Source: Clostridia bacterium
GTDB taxonomy: Bacteria > Bacillota > Clostridia > DUPQ01
Assembly (NCBI GenBank): GCA_016929655.1
Contig: JAFGIJ010000173.1
Coordinates: forward strand, 1 to 33,783
Reading direction: 5' to 3'
DNA: 33,783 bases
The notes under the pieces were generated by a model. It was not told the origin of the DNA, did not search any database, and was given only the letters and a program-made list of their open reading frames with translations. Every line of letters starts with the position of its first letter. Position 1 is the stretch's first letter. The position numbers and the translations under genes are program-made. This document shows positions 1 to 8,285 of this stretch, piece by piece.

Positions 1-635
1 AGCTGCACAATAAGGTCATCAGGAATCAATACCATAATCAACAGTGCAATCAGAACTCCTATCAGGAAATGCAGACTGATATCTGATAAAAATTCACCAA
101 AGGTAAATTTAAGGGATTCAATTGTACGCTGCATTATGCTTTTCTTTATCTCAATTGTAACTGATTCATGTTCCTGGCAGCAGCAGCCGTCAGTGCATGT
201 ATCTTCACCTGCCGAGGTTGACGGAGCATCTCCATTTTTACCGAATATTTTTACCAGGATTCCTGTCAGTATTCCTGAAAGGAATGCTGCAAGAGGTCGG
301 AACCATGCAAATGTCAGACCCATCATTCCGTAAGTTGCTGCTATCGAATCAACTCCGGTCTGGGGTGTCGACACCAGAAATGATACAGTGGCTGCATTGG
401 ATCCACCTTTTTCCTTTATATACATACCAGCAGGAATTACTCCACACGAACAAAGAGGAAGCGGAACACCAAGGAGACTGGCCTTGGTTATTGACCACAG
501 GTTATCGCTGCCCAGATGGTCTGCTATGAATTCTTTCTTTAAAAAGAGATTGGCAAATGCAACAAGAAGCAGACCAATCATCATGTAAAAACCCATATCA
601 ACTGCCATGTTCAATGTAATTTTTAGATATTCCAT
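1..635 (-). CDS. Metal-efflux permease, SO_0444/DUF318 (ArsP-like) family, partial
   Basis: The reading frame runs from ATG at 635 to the window edge without a stop, giving about 211 residues of an incomplete protein. The start is supported by AAGGAGC seven bases upstream. Several hydrophobic segments are visible (about residues 10-32, 95-130 and 188-205). The conserved PLPLCSCGVIP stretch (58-68) is typical of the permease family PF03773, which includes SO_0444-type Cu/Zn efflux proteins and ArsP. A cytoplasmic or loop stretch at 147-156 (CTDGCCCQEH) is rich in Cys and His and could bind a soft metal. The family moves metals or organoarsenicals across the inner membrane. The exact substrate here is inferred, and the C-terminal half is missing. 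It has its own possible promoter, so it is probably not part of the clpX transcript. Confidence 0.82.
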   Translation of the reverse strand, partial: MEYLKITLNMAVDMGFYMMIGLLLVAFANLFLKKEFIADHLGSDNLWSITKASLLGVPLPLCSCGVIPAGMYIKEKGGSNAATVSFLVSTPQTGVDSIAATYGMMGLTFAWFRPLAAFLSGILTGILVKIFGKNGDAPSTSAGEDTCTDGCCCQEHESVTIEIKKSIMQRTIESLKFTFGEFLSDISLHFLIGVLIALLIMVLIPDDLIVQ

Positions 636-672
636 CGTTTGCTCCTTAATCCATATGCATATAGATACCCTA

Positions 673-702
673 ATTATATGGTCTCCTTCAAACATCCACT
701 AA
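673..702 (-). promoter_or_regulatory. Possible sigma-A promoter for the permease gene
   Basis: A consensus -10 box TATAAT (673-678 on the minus strand) lies 38 bases before the permease start. A weak -35 candidate, TTAGTG, is at 697-702 with an 18-base spacer. The -10 is convincing and the -35 is not. Confidence 0.4.
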
Positions 703-715
703 TATCCACCAAACA

Positions 716-767
716 GCCTAATAATTCAGACAGACGTAAATATTTACGTCTGTCTGAATTATTAGGC
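716..767. repeat. Perfect spacer-less palindrome, copy 1 (50-bp core shared with copy 2)
   Basis: Bases 717-766 are an exact 50-bp palindrome. The left half begins CCTAATAATTCAGACAGACG and the right half is its exact reverse complement. Here it extends one pair further, to 52 bp. The same 50 bp occurs without a mismatch at 9496-9545. It lies between the clpX terminator and the permease promoter. It lacks an adjacent T-run of its own, so it does not look like a normal terminator. Confidence 0.95.
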
Positions 768-768
768 G

Positions 769-794
769 AAAAAACCCGGTCCTGGGACCGGGTT
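769..794 (-). terminator. Rho-independent terminator after clpX
   Basis: On the minus strand a GC-rich stem, AACCCGGTCC paired with GGACCGGGTT around a very short loop, is followed by six T residues. It starts 14 bases past the clpX stop and should end the tig-clpP-clpX transcript. Confidence 0.9.
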
Positions 795-808
795 AGATTC
801 CTGTGTTA

Positions 809-2071
809 TCAGGAAGCACTTTCCTTCCTGCGCTTTTTATACAATATCTTTGGTTTGGTGCCTGACAATATCGTTGATTCCTCAATAATGCATTTCTCGG
901 CATCCTTGTCTGAAGGAATCTCGTACATGATTTCCATCATGGCTTTTTCAAGAATCGACCTTAATCCCCTGGCTCCGGTCTTCCTTTCCAAGCCTTTCTT
1001 TGCAACTGCCCTGAGTGCTTCTTCAGTGAACTCAATTTCACAGTCATCCATCTCAAACAATTTTGTATATTGTTTTACAAGAGAATTTTTTGGTTCTTTA
1101 AGGATTGATACAAGGGTTTCTTCGTCCAGCTGATGTACGGATACAATAATCGGAATCCTACCGATAAGCTCGGGTATCAGTCCATATTTCAAAAGGTCCT
1201 CAGGTTCTGCAAACTGATACATTTCTACTGCATCCACACTGTCCCTGGCAATAATTTCTGCACCGAATCCGATAGCCCTTTTTCCAATACGGTTCTGTAT
1301 GATTTCTTCAATTCCCTGGAATGCGCCGCCGCATATGAACAATATATTTGTTGTGTCAATCTGAATATATTCCTGCTGAGGATGCTTTCTTCCTCCCTGC
1401 GGAGGAACAGAAGCAACCGTACCTTCCAGTATTTTCAGAAGAGCCTGCTGTACTCCCTCACCACTGACATCCCTTGTAATGGATGGATTCTCACTGCGTC
1501 TTGATATCTTGTCAATTTCATCAATGTAGATGATTCCCTTCTGGGCCTTTTCAATATCATAATCTGCAGCCTGTATAAGCCTCAGAAGAATATTCTCAAC
1601 ATCTTCACCTACGTAACCGGCTTCAGTAAGGGTCGTTGCATCGGCTATAGCAAAAGGAACATTGAGAATCCTTGCAAGAGTCTGGGCTATATATGTTTTA
1701 CCTGTTCCTGTGGGACCAAGAATAAGAATATTACTTTTCTGTATTTCAACACCATCATCATCATCGGATTGCATGATTCTTTTATAATGATTATAAACGG
1801 CAACCGAAACTGCCTTCTTTGCTTCATCCTGACCTATTACATATTCGTCAAGGCCTTCCTTTATTTCCTGGGGGATAGGTAATTTGAAATCCGGGTTGTC
1901 AAGCAATTCATCTGCCGGAGAATAATCATCTTCCATTATTTCATTGCACAAATCTATGCATTCGGAGCAGATGTATACACCGGGTCCGGCAATAATCCTG
2001 TCAACCTGATTCTGATTCTTTCCACAGAAAGAACACTTGGTAAGTTTTGTCCCATTGTCTTCCTTTGTCAT
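809..2071 (-). CDS. clpX: ATP-dependent Clp protease ATP-binding subunit ClpX
   Basis: This 420-residue AAA+ unfoldase recognises tagged or damaged proteins, unfolds them with ATP and threads them into the ClpP chamber in the cytoplasm. The N-terminal zinc-binding domain has Cys13, Cys16, Cys35 and Cys38. The AAA+ core shows Walker A GPTGTGKT (119-126), the pore loop GYVGEDVE (152-159) and Walker B IIYIDEID (180-187), followed by the RKH-loop region near 227. Length is normal for the family. It is the last gene of the tig-clpP-clpX operon, 30 bases behind clpP, with a strong terminator after its TGA. No defect is seen. Confidence 0.98.
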   Translation of the reverse strand: MTKEDNGTKLTKCSFCGKNQNQVDRIIAGPGVYICSECIDLCNEIMEDDYSPADELLDNPDFKLPIPQEIKEGLDEYVIGQDEAKKAVSVAVYNHYKRIMQSDDDDGVEIQKSNILILGPTGTGKTYIAQTLARILNVPFAIADATTLTEAGYVGEDVENILLRLIQAADYDIEKAQKGIIYIDEIDKISRRSENPSITRDVSGEGVQQALLKILEGTVASVPPQGGRKHPQQEYIQIDTTNILFICGGAFQGIEEIIQNRIGKRAIGFGAEIIARDSVDAVEMYQFAEPEDLLKYGLIPELIGRIPIIVSVHQLDEETLVSILKEPKNSLVKQYTKLFEMDDCEIEFTEEALRAVAKKGLERKTGARGLRSILEKAMMEIMYEIPSDKDAEKCIIEESTILSGTKPKILYKKRRKESAS

Positions 2072-2101
2072 ATTTATCTCCTTATGACTGACATGACATG
2101 T

Positions 2102-2680
2102 TTATTTTGTCATGACTTTGTCGATGAGCCCATATTTCACACCTTCTTCGGCACTCATGAAATAGTCTCTTTCTACATCCCGCTCAATCTTTTCAAGGGT
2201 CTGTCCGGTATGCTTGCTCAAAGCCTTGTTAAGGTCATCCTTTATTTTCAAGAGCCATTCTGTATGGATTTTAATGTCTGTAGCCTGTCCCTGAACACCA
2301 CCCAACGGCTGATGTATAAGAAGCTGGCTGTTAGGAAGCGCAAATCTCTTTCCTTTGGTTCCTGCTGTAAGCAGAAATGCGCCCATAGATGCTGCAAGTC
2401 CCACACACATGGTGGAAACATCACATTTGACATACTGCATTGTGTCATATATAGCCAATCCTGCAGTAACCGAACCACCAGGGCTGTTTATATATAATTT
2501 TATGTCTTTTTCCGGATCCTCATGTTCAAGAAACAACATCTGTGCAATTACCAGGCTTGCCGTTGTATCATCCACCTGTTCTCCCAGGAATATAATCCTG
2601 TCCTTGAGCAACCGTGAAAATATATCATAGGATCTTTCCCCTCTGTTTGTCTGTTCTACTACTATAGGTACTAAACTCAT
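2102..2680 (-). CDS. clpP: ATP-dependent Clp protease proteolytic subunit ClpP
   Basis: This 192-residue serine peptidase forms the double-heptamer proteolytic chamber served by ClpX. The catalytic triad is visible as Ser98 (GLAASMG), His123 (LLIHQPLGG) and Asp172. The oxyanion-loop motif SPGGSVTAG lies at 66-74. The start has a good Shine-Dalgarno, AAAGGAGG, just upstream. It sits 32 bases after tig and 30 before clpX, so the three are almost certainly co-transcribed. Length and motifs are typical of family S14. Confidence 0.98.
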   Translation of the reverse strand: MSLVPIVVEQTNRGERSYDIFSRLLKDRIIFLGEQVDDTTASLVIAQMLFLEHEDPEKDIKLYINSPGGSVTAGLAIYDTMQYVKCDVSTMCVGLAASMGAFLLTAGTKGKRFALPNSQLLIHQPLGGVQGQATDIKIHTEWLLKIKDDLNKALSKHTGQTLEKIERDVERDYFMSAEEGVKYGLIDKVMTK

Positions 2681-2712
2681 CTCTCTACCTCCTTTTGAAA
2701 TAATTATACTAC

Positions 2713-4050
2713 TTATTCTTTTTCAGCATCGTCCTTTTTTGACTCTTTGCTTTTAGCTGTTTTCTTTGATTTCACAGACTTTTCAAAAATAAGGTCAACT
2801 GTCTTTTCATAGACAATGCCGTCCTTCATGTACTCAATGTATTCATCATTAAGATTCTTTTTATAATCTTCAACACTCATGCCATAATTTCTGGCAACTT
2901 CTTCAATCTTAGCTTCAAACTCCTCGTCAGCAGCTTCAACTTTCTCTGCAAGTGAAACAGCTTCTGTTACGAGCTGTACCTTGACCTGTTTCAAGGATGA
3001 TTCCCTGAATTGCTCTCTCATCTGCTGCCTGTCCATTCCTATAAGGCCAAGATACTGGTCCAGGTCCATTCCCTGATATTTGATTCTCATTTCAAAATCG
3101 CGTATCTGACCATCAATGCGTCTTTCAACCATTGCAGGAGGAATCTCGACTTCTGCATTTTCAACAGCTTTGCCAAGAGCTTCGTCCTTCATTGTCTCTT
3201 CGGCATCTTTCTGCCTTTTTTCCTTGATGTTCTTTTTAATATCTTCTTTGTATTCTTCAAGTGTATCAAATTCAGATACATCCATTGCAAATTCATCATC
3301 GATGACCGGTATTTCAGTTTCCTTTATTTCGTGCAGTTTTACTTTAAAGACAGTATCCCTGCCCTTCAGTTCCTCTGCCTGATAATCTTCCGGGAATGTT
3401 ACATTTACATCAAATTCTTCTCCTATATTCCTGCCGATGATCTGCTCTTCAAATCCAGGAATAAACTGACCGGAACCAATCTTTAGCTCATGGTTCTCAC
3501 CTTTTCCACCTTCGAAAGCTTCTCCATCAAGAAATCCTTCAAAATCTATGATGGCTAAATCCCCGTCTTTTACAGGTCTGCCCTCAACGGTAATGGTCCT
3601 TGAATTCTTTTTTGCTTCAGCCTCAAGTGCTTCTTCAACGTCCTTGGATGTTACCTTGACGGCAATATTTTCTATTTCAACACCTTTGTATTTGCCGAGT
3701 TTAACCTCAGGTTTAACATCTACTTCAACAGCCATAACAACGCCTTTTTTAGGATCAATTTCCTTTAGATCAACAGAAGGATGGTCCACAGGATAAATTC
3801 CGGTTTCGTCAATAGCTTTTTCATACTGTTCTGGGAAAAGGATGTTAATTGCTTCATCATAGAAAACACCTTCTCCATAAACTCTTTCAATCATATACTG
3901 CGGTGCTTTGCCTTTTCTGAAACCCTGCACATTGTAGCGGCCCTTGGTCTTTTGGTAAGCCCTGCTTATACCATCTTTGAAATCCTCAGGTGATATTGAA
4001 ATCTCCATACTGACCTTGTAGCCTTCCTGTTTTAAAACCTTTGCTCCCAT
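2713..4050 (-). CDS. tig: Trigger factor, ribosome-associated chaperone and peptidyl-prolyl isomerase
   Basis: This 445-residue protein matches trigger factor along its length. The N-terminal ribosome-binding domain carries the signature GFRKGKAP (43-50), which docks next to the exit tunnel. An FKBP-type prolyl isomerase domain covers about 160-250 ([11 protein letters not shown] onward). The C-terminal helical chaperone arms follow, ending in a Lys/Glu-rich tail. The start is preceded by CGGAGG. It is the first gene of the clp operon, which links folding of new chains with ClpXP degradation. The upstream 116 bases hold an extended -10 promoter. Confidence 0.98.
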   Translation of the reverse strand: MGAKVLKQEGYKVSMEISISPEDFKDGISRAYQKTKGRYNVQGFRKGKAPQYMIERVYGEGVFYDEAINILFPEQYEKAIDETGIYPVDHPSVDLKEIDPKKGVVMAVEVDVKPEVKLGKYKGVEIENIAVKVTSKDVEEALEAEAKKNSRTITVEGRPVKDGDLAIIDFEGFLDGEAFEGGKGENHELKIGSGQFIPGFEEQIIGRNIGEEFDVNVTFPEDYQAEELKGRDTVFKVKLHEIKETEIPVIDDEFAMDVSEFDTLEEYKEDIKKNIKEKRQKDAEETMKDEALGKAVENAEVEIPPAMVERRIDGQIRDFEMRIKYQGMDLDQYLGLIGMDRQQMREQFRESSLKQVKVQLVTEAVSLAEKVEAADEEFEAKIEEVARNYGMSVEDYKKNLNDEYIEYMKDGIVYEKTVDLIFEKSVKSKKTAKSKESKKDDAEKE

Positions 4051-4109
4051 TTATCTGAATCCTCCGTTAAAATTATCAATTCCAGCACCATCAGGCGCAT
4101 AGCTGAGAT

Positions 4110-4118
4110 ATTATATCA
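4110..4118 (-). promoter_or_regulatory. Extended -10 promoter for tig-clpP-clpX
   Basis: TGATATAAT on the minus strand is a full extended -10 element about 60 bases before the tig start. The -35 region is poor, which fits an extended -10 promoter. A small imperfect hairpin (GCGCC/GGTGC) lies in the predicted 5' leader. No CtsR-type or CIRCE-type operator is evident. Confidence 0.6.
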
Positions 4119-4166
4119 CAAGAAACACGCCTTTGCATAATTGATATATTACCCATGCTCCGGGCT

Positions 4167-4832
4167 TCAAATCATATGTGGTCTGAACCCGATCCGGTCA
4201 GCCGATACATTTATATAGTGGATGCCATCGGACTCATATTCATTGGGTTTGTCCCACTTGCCATGAATGTGGCCGAACAAGCATCTGCTGATACCATTTT
4301 TTTTCATCATTTCTATGAAATCAGGATTGTTGTCAGGCGGGAAGTGAAATACTGCAATCTTTTCACCCAGGCACTTTTCACCTGCATCCAGCGAAAGGCC
4401 GAATCTTATGATTTCCCTGTTCCTGATTGTCTGGTCCTTCTCATTTTCAAAATCAAATCCCTTGGTTCCCACATAACATCTTTCTTCTGCAGACACACAA
4501 TTGTTGTACAGGAATCCTATGCTTTTAACCCCAATGGAATCAAGGAACTTTTCCATTTTTGTGACAGTTTCCCACCAATAATCGTGGTTTCCTTTAAGCA
4601 TGACCTTTTTTCCGGGCAGTCTTTCGAGAAATAGAAAATCCTCGACGGCCTGTTCAAGATATGTAGCCCATGAAAAATCACCTGGTAAAATAACGGTATC
4701 TTTTTCCCTTACCACATCATTCCAGTTTCTTTCGATCTGCTCAGAATGATTTGCCCATCCATCACCGAATATATCCATGGGTTTTTCTACCTGGTGTGAC
4801 AGATGAAGGTCGCCTATTGCTAAAACACTCAT
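4167..4832 (-). CDS. Calcineurin-like metallophosphoesterase
   Basis: This 221-residue cytoplasmic protein has the full dimetal phosphoesterase signature: GDLHLS (7-12), GDFSW (51-55), GNHDYWW (81-87), an HFP stretch near 163 and GHIHG (187-191). Members of this fold hydrolyse phosphomono- or diesters, and the true substrate of this subgroup is not apparent from sequence. Its ATG overlaps the uvrC stop in an ATGA arrangement, so it is translationally coupled to uvrC as the last gene of the amidohydrolase-tsaE-tsaB-rimI-uvrC operon. A role in nucleic-acid or nucleotide processing is a guess from that context. No clear terminator follows it. Confidence 0.9.
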   Translation of the reverse strand: MSVLAIGDLHLSHQVEKPMDIFGDGWANHSEQIERNWNDVVREKDTVILPGDFSWATYLEQAVEDFLFLERLPGKKVMLKGNHDYWWETVTKMEKFLDSIGVKSIGFLYNNCVSAEERCYVGTKGFDFENEKDQTIRNREIIRFGLSLDAGEKCLGEKIAVFHFPPDNNPDFIEMMKKNGISRCLFGHIHGKWDKPNEYESDGIHYINVSADRIGFRPHMI

Positions 4833-6652
4833 TTTCCCGCCTTTCCATGGAAGTATTCATATATTCCAGCTGCAGTTGAACTGCTGATTCCGTTTACTTC
4901 TTCAATCTGGGTTATCCCGGCTGCCTTGATTTCCCTGATGGATCCAAAATGCCTCATCAGACTTTCCTTTCTCTTGCTGCCGATACCCGGAATTTTATCA
5001 AGTTCTGAATCAAAATATCTCTTTTTTCTCTTTTTTCTGTTGAATTCAATGGCAAATCTATGGGCTTCATTCTGTATGGATGCAACAAACCTGAACAGGC
5101 TTTCCGTTGGTGCCAGATTGACGGTTTTACCCATATAAACAAGTGCTTTGGTAATATGCCTGTCATCCTTGACCATCCCGCAGACAGGGATTTCATAACC
5201 TGTGTCAGACAGTACTGACAGTACTGCATTCACCTGATTGATTCCTCCGTCTATCATAATAAGTTCAGGTTGCCCTCCGAAAGTTTCATCATCAAACCTA
5301 GCAAGTCTTCTGCTTAAAACTTCAGCCATTGCCGCAAGGTCATTGCCGGATGCTTCTGTCTTTATGGAAAATTTCCTATACATGCTTCGTCTGGGTTTTC
5401 CGTCTATAAAAACTACCATAGATCCCACAGTGTCAGAACCTGCCAGATTCGATATGTCATAGGCTTCGATTCTATGTGGAAATTCTTCCAGTTTTAAAAG
5501 TTTTGCAAGGTCCACCAGATTCCTGCTGTCTGAAAGCAGTCTTTCTTCATAGGACTGAAGGACATGGAATGCATTGCTGTATGCCAGTTCGGCAAGCTTT
5601 CTCTTCTCACCCTGCTTTGGAATTCTAATATGCACGGTTTGCCCCTTAATACTGCCAAGCCACTCTGACAGCCATTCCGGGTTTTCCAGCGGGTTATAAA
5701 CAAGAAGCTCATTGGGAATGGCATTCCCACCTGAATAATACTGCCTTAGGAAGTTTTCCGTAATTTCATTACCGCTTCCTATTGAGCTGAACTCAAACTG
5801 CCGTCTGTCAATGACTGCGCCTTCATTGATATTCAAAACATATGCCACGGCAAGACTACCCTTTGATGCCACTGCTACTATGTCCGTTCTCTTCATGCCC
5901 GGTTTTACCATATAAAGGTCTGAGGCTTTCCGCAGAGTATTGATTCTATCCCTGAATACAGCTGCCGTTTCATAGCGTTGCTCCTTGCTGGCTTCTTCCA
6001 TTTTTACCTTGAATTCCTCCAGAATTTCAGGTGACTTCCCTTCGAGGAAACGCAGAAGACCTGCAACCTGCTCCATGTACTCCTCTTTGGTACAAAGGGA
6101 GGCACACGGGCCCAGGCATCTCTTTATATGATAGTTGAGGCACGGCCTTTTATCCTGACCCATCTTCGTCTTTTTGCAGGTTCTTACCGGAAAATTGGTC
6201 TGAAGTATGTTAATTGCATTTTTTGCCGAAACCCTCTCAGGATATGGACCAAAATAACGGGATTTGTCTTTCTCAACTTTTCTTGTAATGCTTATCCTAG
6301 GATATTCTTCATCTGTTGTGATCCTGATGTAGGGATATGTCTTGTCATCCTTCATCATAATATTGTAATAGGGCATATGGCTTTTTATCAGGTTGCATTC
6401 CATTATGAATGCTTCCCTTTCGTCATTTGCCATTACACATTCAAAACTGTCTATGGATTCCACCATCCGGCGGATACGGCTCGATTTGTCACTTTTCTGA
6501 AAATAAGAACGAACCCGGCTTTGAAGGTCAACTGCCTTACCGACATAAATAACTTCACCATCCTTGTCCTTCATAAGATAGACACCCGGAGTCTTCGGAA
6601 GTTTTTTTAGTTCATCTTCAATGATAAATGTTTTTTCCTCTGTCATAGACAT
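4829..6652 (-). CDS. uvrC: UvrABC excision nuclease subunit C
   Basis: This 607-residue subunit makes both incisions during nucleotide excision repair after UvrA and UvrB mark the lesion. The N-terminal GIY-YIG nuclease domain is clear (GVYLMKD from 23, IYVGKA at 35-40, Arg45). A four-Cys cluster spans about 158-182, a UVR domain about 205-238, the RNase H-like second nuclease domain begins near EAYDISNLAGSDTVG, and helix-hairpin-helix motifs (LDKIPGIGSKRK) close the C-terminus. Two in-frame ATGs lie two codons apart. The first is used here, though its ribosome site is weak. It is 25 bases behind rimI and overlaps the phosphoesterase by four bases. Confidence 0.98.
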   Translation of the reverse strand: MSMTEEKTFIIEDELKKLPKTPGVYLMKDKDGEVIYVGKAVDLQSRVRSYFQKSDKSSRIRRMVESIDSFECVMANDEREAFIMECNLIKSHMPYYNIMMKDDKTYPYIRITTDEEYPRISITRKVEKDKSRYFGPYPERVSAKNAINILQTNFPVRTCKKTKMGQDKRPCLNYHIKRCLGPCASLCTKEEYMEQVAGLLRFLEGKSPEILEEFKVKMEEASKEQRYETAAVFRDRINTLRKASDLYMVKPGMKRTDIVAVASKGSLAVAYVLNINEGAVIDRRQFEFSSIGSGNEITENFLRQYYSGGNAIPNELLVYNPLENPEWLSEWLGSIKGQTVHIRIPKQGEKRKLAELAYSNAFHVLQSYEERLLSDSRNLVDLAKLLKLEEFPHRIEAYDISNLAGSDTVGSMVVFIDGKPRRSMYRKFSIKTEASGNDLAAMAEVLSRRLARFDDETFGGQPELIMIDGGINQVNAVLSVLSDTGYEIPVCGMVKDDRHITKALVYMGKTVNLAPTESLFRFVASIQNEAHRFAIEFNRKKRKKRYFDSELDKIPGIGSKRKESLMRHFGSIREIKAAGITQIEEVNGISSSTAAGIYEYFHGKAGK

Positions 6653-6677
6653 GCTTTAATTATACCCTTGCAGATTT

Positions 6678-7142
6678 TTATTTCATCGGTTCCATGATTT
6701 TGCTCATAAGTAGAGCATCTTCGTCATTGTTTGCATAGTACTTTTTCCTTAGACCGGCAACACTGAACCCCAGACTTTTATACAGATCCCTGGCCGCTTT
6801 ATTCGAAACCCGCACCTCAAGGGAGACTGTAATGATTCCCATCTCCTGTGCCTTTTCAAGCAATAGCTCCATCATTTTCCTTCCGATGCCTTTTCTTCTG
6901 TATTCCGTTTTAACAGCTACATTTGTTATATGGGCTTCATCAAGGACAAACCAGAATCCGGCATATGAAACCACCCGGCCATTTACCAACCCAACAATAT
7001 AATATGCAATTTCATGGCCGCAGACATCCTGCTCAAGGCTTTCATAGGACCATGGAGTTGGAAAAACTTCCAGTTCAATTTCATGCATCTGGGCAACATG
7101 CTCTTCAGCAGCCCTGACAAACATAACATCGTTATCTATCAT
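6678..7142 (-). CDS. rimI: Ribosomal protein S18-alanine N-acetyltransferase (RimI)
   Basis: This 154-residue GNAT acetyltransferase has the acetyl-CoA-binding motif RRKGIGRK at 82-89 and the usual C-terminal NKAARDLYKSLGF segment. RimI transfers acetyl from acetyl-CoA to the N-terminal alanine of ribosomal protein S18. In Gram-positive genomes it is commonly encoded beside tsaB and tsaE, as here. Its start overlaps the end of tsaB by 11 bases. The family call is firm. The exact S18 substrate rests on family and context. Confidence 0.93.
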   Translation of the reverse strand: MIDNDVMFVRAAEEHVAQMHEIELEVFPTPWSYESLEQDVCGHEIAYYIVGLVNGRVVSYAGFWFVLDEAHITNVAVKTEYRRKGIGRKMMELLLEKAQEMGIITVSLEVRVSNKAARDLYKSLGFSVAGLRKKYYANNDEDALLMSKIMEPMK

Positions 7143-7824
7143 AAAGCCTCTTTGCCTGTGACTCCCTTAAATAAAAAGGCAGAGTCGCAGATGCACTTCC
7201 TTTGTCAATAAGCTCAATACCCCTCGCAGCCATGTCAGCAAGGACAGCTGCCGATGGATATTTATTCGAGGAATCGGATTCAATTCCTATGATTCCGGCT
7301 TCAGCAGTCAAAAATTCCTGATATTTTTCCAGGGCATCGCCACATATGACTATCGGACCGTCTTTTTCCGCAAGAATTTCCGAAAGCTTCTCAATGCTTA
7401 TACCAATATAATCCGTTTCAGGCTCATAGAAATCGCCGTTCCATTTATATAAAGCTGTATAGACCTGTCTGTTGCGTGCATCTATCATTGGGCAGACAAT
7501 ACCAACAGGCGCTTTATATCTGTTTGCCAGTATATCCAGTGATTTTGCTGAATGTATGCTTTTTCCAGCCGCAAATGCCATTCCCTTGACTGCCGACATT
7601 CCTATTCTAATTCCTGTAAATGAACCAGGACCGCTTCCAACGGCAAAAAAATCCATATCCCCGGCAGTCAGACTATTTTCTGCAAGCAAATCACTGACCA
7701 TAGGCATCAGCGAAGAGGAATGTCTCCGTTTATCCACCGGGGACTTTTTCTCCACAATTTCCCCTTCGATATACAGTGCACAGGAAGCCTGCTCACATGA
7801 TGTATCAATTGCCAGTATCTTCAT
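7132..7824 (-). CDS. tsaB: tRNA threonylcarbamoyladenosine biosynthesis protein TsaB
   Basis: This 230-residue protein has the ASKHA-fold start ILAIDTSCEQAS and the conserved segments KRRHSSSLMP and GSGPGSFTGIRIG. TsaB is the inactive paralogue of TsaD. Together with TsaD and TsaE it installs t6A at position 37 of ANN-decoding tRNAs. The gene overlaps tsaE (ATGA, four bases) upstream and rimI downstream, so the three are co-translated. TsaD and TsaC are not in this window. Confidence 0.95.
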   Translation of the reverse strand: MKILAIDTSCEQASCALYIEGEIVEKKSPVDKRRHSSSLMPMVSDLLAENSLTAGDMDFFAVGSGPGSFTGIRIGMSAVKGMAFAAGKSIHSAKSLDILANRYKAPVGIVCPMIDARNRQVYTALYKWNGDFYEPETDYIGISIEKLSEILAEKDGPIVICGDALEKYQEFLTAEAGIIGIESDSSNKYPSAAVLADMAARGIELIDKGSASATLPFYLRESQAKRLYDR

Positions 7825-8285
7825 TTCAATTTCCCTGCAAATTCTTCAATGCTTTCCCGTGGACCATCCAGACTAATAAGCCTTTTATTGGATTCTCCTG
7901 AGTACTCTATCCTTACTCTGAAACCACCTTCATTTATGGAATCTTCTATCATATCAGCCCATTCAATTACGGTTATGTATCCTTCATCAATGATTTCATC
8001 AAAACCTATATCATAAAGCATAGCTTCGTCAGTTATCCTGTATGCATCCATATGGTTGAAGAAAAGACCATCCTTTTCATACACATTCACTATGTTGAAT
8101 GTGGGACTTGTAATATATCCCTCTATTCCAAGACCTGCTGCTACCCCTCTTGCAAACACAGTTTTACCAGTTCCCAGATCTCCTTCAAGTCTTACAATTC
8201 CCCGGGCTATACCTGAAAGGACTCTGCCTGCTTCAAATGTTTCATCTTCATTCACAGTACAGAAGATGCAGCACTTATCCTTCAT
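7821..8285 (-). CDS. tsaE: tRNA threonylcarbamoyladenosine biosynthesis ATPase TsaE
   Basis: From ATG at 8285 this is a 154-residue P-loop ATPase with Walker A GDLGTGKT at 35-42 and the family segments SPTFNIVNVYE and HMDAYRI. TsaE binds the TsaB-TsaD complex and its ATPase cycle supports t6A synthesis. A longer frame to 8315 exists, but the extra residues are hydrophobic and unlike the family, and they only shadow the end of the upstream gene. The chosen start overlaps the amidohydrolase stop by 11 bases, with no strong Shine-Dalgarno, suggesting translational coupling. Confidence 0.94.
   Translation of the reverse strand: MKDKCCIFCTVNEDETFEAGRVLSGIARGIVRLEGDLGTGKTVFARGVAAGLGIEGYITSPTFNIVNVYEKDGLFFNHMDAYRITDEAMLYDIGFDEIIDEGYITVIEWADMIEDSINEGGFRVRIEYSGESNKRLISLDGPRESIEEFAGKLK

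Noticed and set aside
717-766. Palindrome as the clpX terminator
   Set aside because: A better stem with a T-run lies between it and clpX, and the palindrome itself has no T-run.
639-1133. Plus-strand reading frame over the palindrome and the end of clpX
   Set aside because: It is antisense to clpX. Its peptide resemblance to another frame at 9037-9621 comes only from translating the shared palindrome.
6653-6677. TATAAT as a promoter between rimI and uvrC
   Set aside because: The gap is only 25 bases and no -35 fits; the genes read as one operon.
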